Shown one piece after another: positions 49,641 through 56,760 of a stretch of DNA of 64,000 nt. Under the pieces are notes generated by a model, which was not told where the DNA came from, made no database searches, and saw only the letters and a program-made list of their open reading frames with translations. Source of the DNA: Aurantiacibacter marinus (lineage in GTDB: Bacteria; Pseudomonadota; Alphaproteobacteria; Sphingomonadales; Sphingomonadaceae); the NCBI RefSeq assembly GCF_001021555.1, contig NZ_LDCP01000004.1, forward strand, positions 124,001 through 188,000, written 5' to 3'. The position numbers were made by a program, and so were the translations under genes. How positions within the stretch are numbered: position 1 is the first letter of the stretch; each line of letters starts with the position of its first letter.

Positions 49641-50269
49641 TCGGCCGAGGTACGATCATTTTCACCGAGGCCGGCCCTGAACGCTATGCGCAGAAGATCC
49701 GACAGACTGTGAACACCAACCTTCTGCATCAGGTGGGCGCGGTGAATCTCGACCGTTCGCGGGCTGATCCCGAGATCATAGCCGATGGTCTTGTTGGGAT
49801 AGCCTTTCACCAAACCTTCCAGCACTTCATGCTCGCGCGGAGTCAGGCCATTTAGAAGCACTATCGCATCGTCACGGCGCTTGTGCCGCCGATCATCGTC
49901 GTTCAGCCTTTCTTCGGCATGTTCAAGCGCCTGGATGAGAGTATGCTTTTCAAACGGCTTTTCGATGAAATCACAGGCGCCTGCTTTCATTGCGGTAACG
50001 GCCATGCCGATATCACCGTGCCCGGTCATGATCGTGACGGGTGACGTGATCCCAAGCTTCTTAAGCTCCGTCTGGACCTCGATCCCGTCAGTGCCCGGCA
50101 TACGCACATCGAGCAGGATGCAGCCAGGTTCGAGCCGGGAGGCCGCCGCCAGGAATTCGTCACCGCTGGCAAATGTGTCGACCTTGTAACCCGATGTCTT
50201 GAGCATGAAGCCTACCGAACGCCGGACGCTATCATCGTCATCGACAAGATAAATCGTGCATTCAGCCAT
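49637..50269 (-). CDS. fixJ: FixJ-type response regulator
   Basis: This 210-residue regulator has a receiver domain with the acidic pocket DDDD at 10-13, phospho-acceptor Asp54 in CILLDVRMPGTDG, and Lys in IEKPFEK. A LuxR-type helix-turn-helix follows (LTPREHEVLEGLVKGYPNKTIGYDLGISPRTVEIHRA, given here only as its span, about 145-195). The start is the ATG at 50269, which overlaps the fixL stop as ATGGCTGA. It would activate transcription when phosphorylated by the adjacent kinase. Likely targets are the neighbouring stress genes that share a motif (inference). Confidence 0.92.
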   Translation of the reverse strand: MAECTIYLVDDDDSVRRSVGFMLKTSGYKVDTFASGDEFLAAASRLEPGCILLDVRMPGTDGIEVQTELKKLGITSPVTIMTGHGDIGMAVTAMKAGACDFIEKPFEKHTLIQALEHAEERLNDDDRRHKRRDDAIVLLNGLTPREHEVLEGLVKGYPNKTIGYDLGISPRTVEIHRAHLMQKVGVHSLSDLLRIAFRAGLGENDRTSAD

Positions 50270-51413
50270 CAGCCTCGCTCTTTTCTGCAAGCGGGAGAGT
50301 GAAATGGAACTGGGTGCCGCCCAGATCGGAAGCCCCGGCCCAGATCTTGCCGCCATGCGCGGTCACAATAGTGTGACAGATTGACAAGCCCAGTCCCATC
50401 CCTGTTTCCTTCGTACTCACGAAGGGATGGAACAACCTTTCCGCGACATGCTTGTCAAGGCCCGGCCCGCTATCGGCAATGATAATCATTATGCTGCGTT
50501 CGCTGTGCAGGCTGCTGGTAATCTGGAGTCTTTTGATGGTGCTGCCTTGCATCGCTTCAAGTGCATTACGGATCAGATTGACAAGCACTTGCTGGATCTG
50601 GATCGCGTCAACCAATACGATTTGGTCATCGTGATCCAGCTTTATTTCGATGTCCACGCCTTTGCCATCGCCATTCACAAGCGCAAGCGCTGTCGCATCT
50701 GAAACCAGTCGGGGCAGGCTGGCCAATTGATGGTGCCCGTCGCCTTTTGCAATGAAGTTGCGCAATCGCTGCACGACCTGCCCGGCGCGAATGGCTTCTT
50801 TTGCTGTTTCAGCCACTGCCATATGCAGTTTTTCGAGATTCTCCCCTGTCGGGTCCTCCAGCAGATCGGTGGCGGCATTGGCATAGTTGGTGATTGCAGT
50901 GAGCGGCTGGTTCAATTCGTGGGCAATGGACGTCGCGAGCGTTCCCATCGTCGAAATGCGCGAGACATGGGCAAGCTCTGCCTGCAAGGCGTGCAATTGC
51001 TGTTCGGTTTCCCGGCTGTCCGTGAGATCCTTGATAAACCCCGCGAACAGGGTCTCGCCCTCTGCCACGAACTCACCGATCGAGAGATCGACCGGGAAAG
51101 TCGCACCGTCGCGGGCGCGCGCAGTGGTGACCCGGCCAATGCCGATAATCCGCTTCTCTCCGGTCTTGAGATAATGGGCAATATAACCGTCATGATGTTC
51201 GCGATCGGGCGAAGGCATGAGCATGCTGACATTTTCGCCGATGATCTCTTTTTCGAGATATCCGAACATGCGTTCAGCGCCATGGCTGAAAAATACGATC
51301 TTCGCGTCGACATCGATGACGATCATCGCATCGGGCATGGTGTCGATCAGCGCATGTAGTGTGTCACCGCCTCCCAACGGTGCCAACAAACCCGCATCTG
51401 AAGATCTCGCCAT
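50262..51413 (-). CDS. fixL: FixL-type PAS sensor histidine kinase (probable heme oxygen sensor)
   Basis: This 383-residue soluble kinase starts at ATG 51413 (site GAGGAAACGGG); a 113-residue longer frame has no protein-like N-terminus. The PAS domain (about 17-130) follows FixL closely. The proximal heme histidine matches His74 in EHHDGYI, and the distal Arg matches Arg94 in IIGIGR. The second propionate Arg of FixL (ARY) is His80 here (AHY). The kinase has the H-box His165 in SIAHELNQPL, plus N and G boxes (LIRNALEAM, DSGPGLD, GMGLGLS). There are no membrane helices. It probably autophosphorylates when oxygen is low. Confidence 0.9.
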   Translation of the reverse strand: MARSSDAGLLAPLGGGDTLHALIDTMPDAMIVIDVDAKIVFFSHGAERMFGYLEKEIIGENVSMLMPSPDREHHDGYIAHYLKTGEKRIIGIGRVTTARARDGATFPVDLSIGEFVAEGETLFAGFIKDLTDSRETEQQLHALQAELAHVSRISTMGTLATSIAHELNQPLTAITNYANAATDLLEDPTGENLEKLHMAVAETAKEAIRAGQVVQRLRNFIAKGDGHHQLASLPRLVSDATALALVNGDGKGVDIEIKLDHDDQIVLVDAIQIQQVLVNLIRNALEAMQGSTIKRLQITSSLHSERSIMIIIADSGPGLDKHVAERLFHPFVSTKETGMGLGLSICHTIVTAHGGKIWAGASDLGGTQFHFTLPLAEKSEADG

Positions 51414-51619
51414 CCCGTTTCCTCGTCGCCGTCTGCGTTCCGAAGACGGTTTTCCTAGCATTTCGATGCCCGTCGTAAAAGCTGGCTCTTGCTGCGGGCT
51501 GGTGTCTGGTCGGCTTTTTCGTGAAACATGGTCTTGGCGGCCTCGATTTGCGCTTGCGGCAACTGCCATGCATCGTCGATCTGGCTGGTTGGATTTCACC
51601 GCAATGCCAGCAACAGTAG

Positions 51620-51633
51620 ATATGCGCGCTAAG
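51620..51633 (+). promoter_or_regulatory. Weak copy of the usp/adh motif upstream of the L,D-transpeptidase
   Basis: ATATGCGCGCTAAG matches the usp/adh consensus at 10 of 14 bases. It has the same orientation relative to the gene and ends 48 bases before its start. It is the least convincing of the four copies. Confidence 0.25.
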
Positions 51634-51681
51634 GGGATGTCCTTATTACCCGCGATCAGTTTGCACGCTTTACGCGGTTCC

Positions 51682-52896
51682 ATGCGCATTGTCCTGATTG
51701 CCGCCTGCATATTCGTGATGTCGGTTGCCCCGCCAGCACAGGCCGTAACCATGCCGCCGGCAGATCGTTGGGATGCCGTACAGGCCGAGGCTGTCTGGCA
51801 CTGGCTGCAACGGGCTGATCACGAAGCCATTACCATCGATCCCGTTTTGGGCACGCGGCTGCGCACGGCCATCGACAGCGGCGATCGCGCGAGCATCGAC
51901 CAAAGCGCACAGGCCGCCGCGATGCGGCTGCTGCTGGCTTATCACGGTCAATGCTGTTCGGCCCAATTGCCGGGCAGCTGGCACATCTCTCAGCCCGTGA
52001 CACCGGAAATGCTGGCAGATCGACTGAACCAGGCCGTGGCGAACGACCAGATAAGCTTGCTGCTGCGCGCCAGCCGCCCGCGCCATCCACAATACCTTGG
52101 ACTGGCGCGCGCTTATGCAAACGAAAGTGACGCTGATCGCCGCGCCAACATCGCCCTCAACCTCGCCCGGTGGCGTAGCCTGCCGCTGCCCAAAGAAGGC
52201 CGCTATATCGTGGTGAACACAGCCGCGCAGGAATTGACCGTCTGGGACGGGGACCGGGCGATTGACAGACGCCGCGTAATCGCCGGGACACGGGCCACTC
52301 CTACGCCAGTCTTCGCCGCGCAGGTCAGCGGCGTAGTCCTCAACCCGTGGTGGAATATTCCCGCCAGCATCGCGGCCGAAGGGATCGGTTCGTTCGTCCG
52401 CCGCGATCCGGCAGGTGCCCGGGCACGCGGATACATCTACAGCCAGGGGCGATATCGCCAGATGCCCGGCGATAACAACGCGCTTGGCCGTATGAAGCTG
52501 GTGATGCCAAACCGTTTCTCGGTTTTCCTTCATGATACGTCAAACCGCGAACTGTTTGGCCGCGAAGAGCGACTGCTGAGCCACGGCTGCGTGCGGGTGC
52601 AGGGTGCGATCGAGTTTGCTTCGCTGATGCTGGAAGGCACCGACTGGACGCGCGCCGCAGTTGACGAAGTTGTCGATCTGGGTGAAACCACAACGATTCC
52701 GACAGCTGAAGTCATTCCGATATTCGTCGCATATTTCACTGCGGAAGCGGACGAGGAGGACACCGTCCAATTCCTGCCCGATGTCTATTCCCGCGACGGA
52801 ACTGCAGGACTGATCCCGCGCGCCTTACGGAGGTTTGCGTATCCGGTGCAATCGGCGAATCCCATAGGCTGCAACGAGGCAATTCAGCCCGATTGA
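51682..52896 (+). CDS. L,D-transpeptidase (YkuD family), exported
   Basis: This 404-residue periplasmic enzyme forms 3-3 cross-links in peptidoglycan or attaches proteins to it. It has a signal peptide ending PPAQA. A helical N-terminal domain follows (about 25-165), then the YkuD domain (YIVVNTAAQELTVWDGDRAI). The catalytic Cys is in LSHGCVRVQGAIEF, and the His is in FLHDTSNRELF. The start at 51682 was chosen because the signal peptide begins there. It is divergent from fixLJ and followed by hsp20 after 16 bases, so it is probably cotranscribed with it. Confidence 0.9.
   Translation: MRIVLIAACIFVMSVAPPAQAVTMPPADRWDAVQAEAVWHWLQRADHEAITIDPVLGTRLRTAIDSGDRASIDQSAQAAAMRLLLAYHGQCCSAQLPGSWHISQPVTPEMLADRLNQAVANDQISLLLRASRPRHPQYLGLARAYANESDADRRANIALNLARWRSLPLPKEGRYIVVNTAAQELTVWDGDRAIDRRRVIAGTRATPTPVFAAQVSGVVLNPWWNIPASIAAEGIGSFVRRDPAGARARGYIYSQGRYRQMPGDNNALGRMKLVMPNRFSVFLHDTSNRELFGREERLLSHGCVRVQGAIEFASLMLEGTDWTRAAVDEVVDLGETTTIPTAEVIPIFVAYFTAEADEEDTVQFLPDVYSRDGTAGLIPRALRRFAYPVQSANPIGCNEAIQPD
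52834..52841 (+). promoter_or_regulatory. Core motif upstream of hsp20
   Basis: TTTGCGTA matches the 8-base core of the usp and adh motif. It has the same orientation and lies about 72 bases upstream of the hsp20 ATG. It sits inside the C-terminal coding part of the L,D-transpeptidase gene. The rest of the 14-base motif is not conserved. Confidence 0.35.
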
Positions 52897-52912
52897 GACA
52901 GAGGACACCGTC

Positions 52913-53428
52913 ATGAACGAACAATCCCTTGTGCAGCGTCGATCAGACGCTGCTCGCCAGTATTTCACCGATCATGTCGTCGAGCCTTTCACGCGGATGC
53001 GTGATGAGGTCGAGCAGATGATGGGCGACATCCCGACCCGCTGGCCATCTCCCTACCCCGCAAGCCGGCTTGCAACACTGGCCCCTTTTCCGGCGATCGA
53101 GATGACCGAGACGGATGACACTTATAAAGTATCGGTCGAAGTTCCCGGCGTCGCGCCTGGCGAAATCGACCTTTCTGTCCAGCAGGATATGCTGGTCATC
53201 AAAGGAGAGAAACGCGAGGAGCATGAGGAAAAGGGCCGCGACTTCAGCCGTTCGGAACGAGTGTACGGATCGTTCGAGCGGCGGCTCCGCCTGCCTGACG
53301 ATGCAAGGTCGGAGGACATCGAAGCATCTTCACGCGATGGTGTCCTTACAATCGCAATACCGCGCGATTCCGAAAGCCGGAATGCCGCCCGGCACATCCC
53401 GATCAAGGGGCATGAAGCAGCGAAATAA
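52913..53428 (+). CDS. Hsp20/alpha-crystallin small heat-shock protein
   Basis: This 171-residue ATP-independent holdase has an alpha-crystallin domain at about 60-160: IEMTETDDTYKVSVEVPGV, MLVIKGEKREE, and the closing DGVLTIAIPR. The N-terminal arm is 55 residues and the tail is short. The ATG follows a GAGGACACC site. Hsp20 genes next to Usp genes are common in low-oxygen survival loci. It lies 16 bases after the L,D-transpeptidase gene. Confidence 0.95.
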   Translation: MNEQSLVQRRSDAARQYFTDHVVEPFTRMRDEVEQMMGDIPTRWPSPYPASRLATLAPFPAIEMTETDDTYKVSVEVPGVAPGEIDLSVQQDMLVIKGEKREEHEEKGRDFSRSERVYGSFERRLRLPDDARSEDIEASSRDGVLTIAIPRDSESRNAARHIPIKGHEAAK

Positions 53429-53526
53429 ACGCCGCTATCCGCAGCCTGCGTACAGTACGGGTTGCAGGTGATCGCATATGACAACCGGCAATCCTGCGAT
53501 CATCATTGCCTTGATCTGCGCCCCGG

Positions 53527-54612
53527 TCAGGTTCTGCCTGCCCGGGGCGGTGGTTCCTCGCCCGCAGCAATCGCCGCCTCGCGCCTGTCAAGCCGTGTAC
53601 GCAGGATTTCCAGCAGGGTCAGCGTTGCGGAAATTACCAACGGGCCGAGAATGAATCCGTGCGCGCCGAAGACAGCGATTCCGCCGATTATGGCAATGAA
53701 TGCAATTACAGAATGCTGCGCCAATTGTCGCCCGACCAACATCGGATACAGGACATTGTCGATCAGCCCGACGATCAAGGTGCCCCAAACCGTGAGGATG
53801 AGGGCCGCTGACCATTGGCCGTCAAGCACCAGAAGGATTGCCGCCGGAAGCCAGACAACAAAGGCCCCGAGGAAAGGCACAATTGCCAGCAGCCCCATCA
53901 CCAGCCCCCAGAATACCGGTGACGGCAGATCCAACCACCAGAACATCAATCCGCCCAGCAATCCTTGCACCATCGAAACAATGGCAATGCCCCACACGGT
54001 CGCAAAAATCGTATCGGTCATCCGGGTGAGCAATTTGGCATATTCGCTATCGGAAAGCGGGATCAACAGGCCGATGGCAGAAAGCGCATCATCGCTATCT
54101 CTCAAGAAATAAAACAGGAAATAGAAAGTCAGCAGCAATGTGATTGCACTGGTCAGGGAGCCGACAAGCAGGTCGGTCGCCAATTGCTGCATGGCTGCGG
54201 CGAAACTGTCGGCCAGATCAACGATGTCGAGATTGGCATCTATCCATGCAACTGCTGTTTGCCAGCCGGGCATACCATTTGCCGCGTTGCGCCAGTCCAC
54301 CGACAAAAGTCCTTCAGCATCGGCAACTCCCGAAAGGACAGCATCCAGAACTGCACGCGATACCAGCAGGACGGGCACAACAACCAGCACCGTGATCAGG
54401 ATCATCGTCAGAACGACGGAAAGGGTCGTAGAACGCAGGCGAAGGCGCATTTTGCGCTCAAATCCTGCAAACAGGACAGCCAGCGTGGCCGACCAGACAA
54501 GTGCGGCAAAAAACGGCTCCGCTATCAAGTAACACAGCACGATTCCGCCCAGCACAAACAGCGCCAGCAAAGCCCGCGAAAAATCCGGGGGGAGAGGAGA
54601 ATGCTCGTTCAT
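53527..54612 (-). CDS. AI-2E/PerM-family membrane transporter
   Basis: This 361-residue membrane protein of the AI-2E (PerM/UPF0118) family has about eight helices. Two N-terminal helices are followed by a soluble central region (about 95-150) and then a C-terminal bundle with GLVMGLLAIVPFLGAFVVWL and GLIDNVLYPMLVGRQL, the family signature. Members export small molecules or work as Na+/H+ antiporters, so the substrate is open. It lies 46 bases downstream of adh in the same direction, likely one transcript. Confidence 0.9.
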   Translation of the reverse strand: MNEHSPLPPDFSRALLALFVLGGIVLCYLIAEPFFAALVWSATLAVLFAGFERKMRLRLRSTTLSVVLTMILITVLVVVPVLLVSRAVLDAVLSGVADAEGLLSVDWRNAANGMPGWQTAVAWIDANLDIVDLADSFAAAMQQLATDLLVGSLTSAITLLLTFYFLFYFLRDSDDALSAIGLLIPLSDSEYAKLLTRMTDTIFATVWGIAIVSMVQGLLGGLMFWWLDLPSPVFWGLVMGLLAIVPFLGAFVVWLPAAILLVLDGQWSAALILTVWGTLIVGLIDNVLYPMLVGRQLAQHSVIAFIAIIGGIAVFGAHGFILGPLVISATLTLLEILRTRLDRREAAIAAGEEPPPRAGRT

Positions 54613-54658
54613 GCTGCGCGCCTCCGTGTTGCAGCACGAACCAGGTGTTTCGCCTGCA

Positions 54659-55735
54659 TCAGGTCGTTATCGCGACTTTCAGCACGCCGCCGCGCTGATT
54701 GGCAAACAATTCGTAGGCATCCACGATTGAATCCAGCGGGAAACGATGGGTTACCAGCGCTTTTGTATCGATCCGTCCGGAAGCCACGGTAGCCATCAAT
54801 CGCCGCATTCGTTCCTTGCCACCGGGACATAGTGTGGTGACGATGTGATTATCCCCTAGCCCTGCCGAAAAGGCATCGCACGGAATGGTCAGATCGCCCG
54901 AATAGACGCCGAGCGAAGACAGGGTGCCGCCGGGCCGCAACACTCGCAGCGCCCCCTCGAAAGTTGATTGCAGGCCCAGCGCCTCGATCGCGACATCCAC
55001 GCCGCGTCCGTCGGTAATCTTCATGATTTCATCCACCGGATCGACTTTGGAAAAATCGACCACATGCGTCGCGCCCATCTGTCTGGACATTGCCATGCGA
55101 GCGGGAATGCTTTCGACGCCGATGATTGTTGTCGCACCCATCATGTAAGCCCCGGCAGTAGCGAACAGGCCAATGGGGCCCTGGGCAAACACGGCGACCG
55201 TATCGCCAATCCTGATCTTTCCTGATTCCGCCCCGCCAAATCCGGTGGACATGATATCAGGGCACATCAGCACCTGTTCGTCGGACAGACCATCCGGAAT
55301 GGGTGCAAGGTTTGCCATGGCATCGGGCACAAGCAGATATTCCGCCTGAGCACCGTCGATCGTATTGCCGAACCGCCAACCTCCTATGGCCTTCCAGCCA
55401 TGCCCTTCCTGCCCCCCGCATTGGGCGTGAAAACCGCACAGCGAAGCAGTGGAAGTGCCAGACGGCGTAATTGCCCCGGCGATGACACGCTGACCTTCGG
55501 TAAAGCCGTAAACGGCAGAGCCGAGCTTTTCGATTCTACCGACCGGTTCGTGTCCCACGGTCAGGCCCTTTTCGACCGGATACTCGCCCTTCAGGATGTG
55601 CACGTCGGTACCGCAAATTGTTGTCGTCGTGATCTTCATCAGGGCATCGAGCGGGCCGACATCGGGAACCGGCTTTTCTCCCAGCACGATCCGTCCCGGC
55701 TCGACAAATATCGCCGCTTTCATCAATTCCGCCAC
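54659..55735 (-). CDS. Zinc-dependent alcohol dehydrogenase (MDR), structural-zinc cysteines mostly lost
   Basis: This 358-residue NAD(P)-dependent medium-chain alcohol dehydrogenase has catalytic zinc ligands in TICGTDVH and GHEPVG. The cofactor-binding region reads VAVFAQGPIGLFATAGAYMM. GGWRFGNTIDGAQAEY is typical of the isopropanol/short-chain alcohol dehydrogenase type. In the structural-zinc lobe, where four cysteines are usual, only two remain (SLCGFHAQC). The GTG start at 55735 has the strong site AGGGAGG. It may reoxidise NADH by making alcohol when oxygen is low (inference). Confidence 0.92.
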   Translation of the reverse strand: MAELMKAAIFVEPGRIVLGEKPVPDVGPLDALMKITTTTICGTDVHILKGEYPVEKGLTVGHEPVGRIEKLGSAVYGFTEGQRVIAGAITPSGTSTASLCGFHAQCGGQEGHGWKAIGGWRFGNTIDGAQAEYLLVPDAMANLAPIPDGLSDEQVLMCPDIMSTGFGGAESGKIRIGDTVAVFAQGPIGLFATAGAYMMGATTIIGVESIPARMAMSRQMGATHVVDFSKVDPVDEIMKITDGRGVDVAIEALGLQSTFEGALRVLRPGGTLSSLGVYSGDLTIPCDAFSAGLGDNHIVTTLCPGGKERMRRLMATVASGRIDTKALVTHRFPLDSIVDAYELFANQRGGVLKVAITT

Positions 55736-55789
55736 GCGCCATCCTCCCTATCGCCTGCGGCCGGAACGGTGGAGGATTTGCGAGATGGG

Positions 55790-55803
55790 GTAAGTACGCA
55801 AAT
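55790..55803 (-). promoter_or_regulatory. Putative response-regulator site upstream of adh
   Basis: Read toward adh the sequence is ATTTGCGTACTTAC, matching the usp site at 12 of 14 bases. It begins 55 bases upstream of the adh GTG. A short inverted repeat TACG...CGTA extends over its other side (55796-55811). Confidence 0.5.
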
Positions 55804-55827
55804 GTTCGTAATCGCCGGTGCCAGCGC

Positions 55828-56760
55828 CTACTGCGGTACCGGCATGTGTTCCAGAAGCCGCTCCATGTCGGCAGGCCTGCAAAGATCGGTCCCTGGCGTC
55901 AAAACCGCGGCTGCTCCGGCAGCAACACCGTAGCGGAAGGCCTCTGCGGCATCGCTTCCTATGGCAAAGGCGTGGACCATCCCCGCGACGAAACTGTCCC
56001 CCGCCCCGACCGTGCTGCGTGCTTCGACTTCCGCCGCACTCAATCGCAAGGTCGCCTCTCGTGTAGCCAGCAGCGCGCCGCCCTCTCCCATCGTTACGGC
56101 AAGGTTTTCAACCAGCCCCTGATCAACGATCTCGCGCGCTGCAGCTTCTAGCGTCTTGTCATCGGCAAGCGGCCTTCCGACCATTGCTTCAAATTCCAGC
56201 CGTCCCGGTTTGGCGAGAAATACGCCGCCCTGTGCAATGCATGCTTTCAGCGGCGGCCCTGAGGTGTCGAGCACGAAGCGCGCCCCCTTCTCGTGGGCGA
56301 TGCGGCATACCGAGGCGTAAAAATCGGTTGGCACGCCGGGCGGAAGCGAGCCGCTGGCAACCAGATAATCGCCCTTCATCGTGGCAATGGCGTCAAGGCA
56401 GGCCTGCCATTCTGCTTCCTGCAATTCCGGCCCGGTAGATGAAAAGCGGAATTCGTGCCCGCTCGATCGTTCAAGAATGGCAGTACTGAAGCGGGTCGAA
56501 CCCGCGATGGGAATTCGTGTCTTCACCAATTGGTGCAAGTCGACAAGATTATCGAAAGCAACGCCTCCCGCTCCGCCCGATGGATAGAAACAACGGACAT
56601 TGTTACCCAGCCTGACCAGAACGCGCGCCACGTTGATGCCGCCACCACCCGGGTCGACACTCGCATCGTCAGCACGAAGCTTGCGCGTGTGCTCCAGCTG
56701 TTCGACCGAGTAGGCTACGTCAATCGCAGGGTTCATTGTCAGCGCGGCGATCCCGTTCAT
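55828..56760 (-). CDS. PfkB-family phosphofructokinase
   Basis: This 310-residue ribokinase-fold sugar kinase opens ALTMNPAIDVAYSV, typical of the fructose-1-phosphate/6-phosphate and tagatose-6-phosphate kinase branch. The substrate motif is DPGGGGINVARVL. The catalytic Asp is in STVGAGDSFVAGM. Its ATG overlaps the ppsA stop as ATGA. Whether it uses fructose-6-phosphate or fructose-1-phosphate cannot be told by eye. No PTS genes are nearby, which favours the fructose-6-phosphate (PfkB) role. Confidence 0.9.
   Translation of the reverse strand: MNGIAALTMNPAIDVAYSVEQLEHTRKLRADDASVDPGGGGINVARVLVRLGNNVRCFYPSGGAGGVAFDNLVDLHQLVKTRIPIAGSTRFSTAILERSSGHEFRFSSTGPELQEAEWQACLDAIATMKGDYLVASGSLPPGVPTDFYASVCRIAHEKGARFVLDTSGPPLKACIAQGGVFLAKPGRLEFEAMVGRPLADDKTLEAAAREIVDQGLVENLAVTMGEGGALLATREATLRLSAAEVEARSTVGAGDSFVAGMVHAFAIGSDAAEAFRYGVAAGAAAVLTPGTDLCRPADMERLLEHMPVPQ

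Noticed and set aside
53440-53460. Further copy of the usp/adh motif (TGCGTA) after hsp20
   Set aside because: Only six bases match and no gene starts downstream in that direction.
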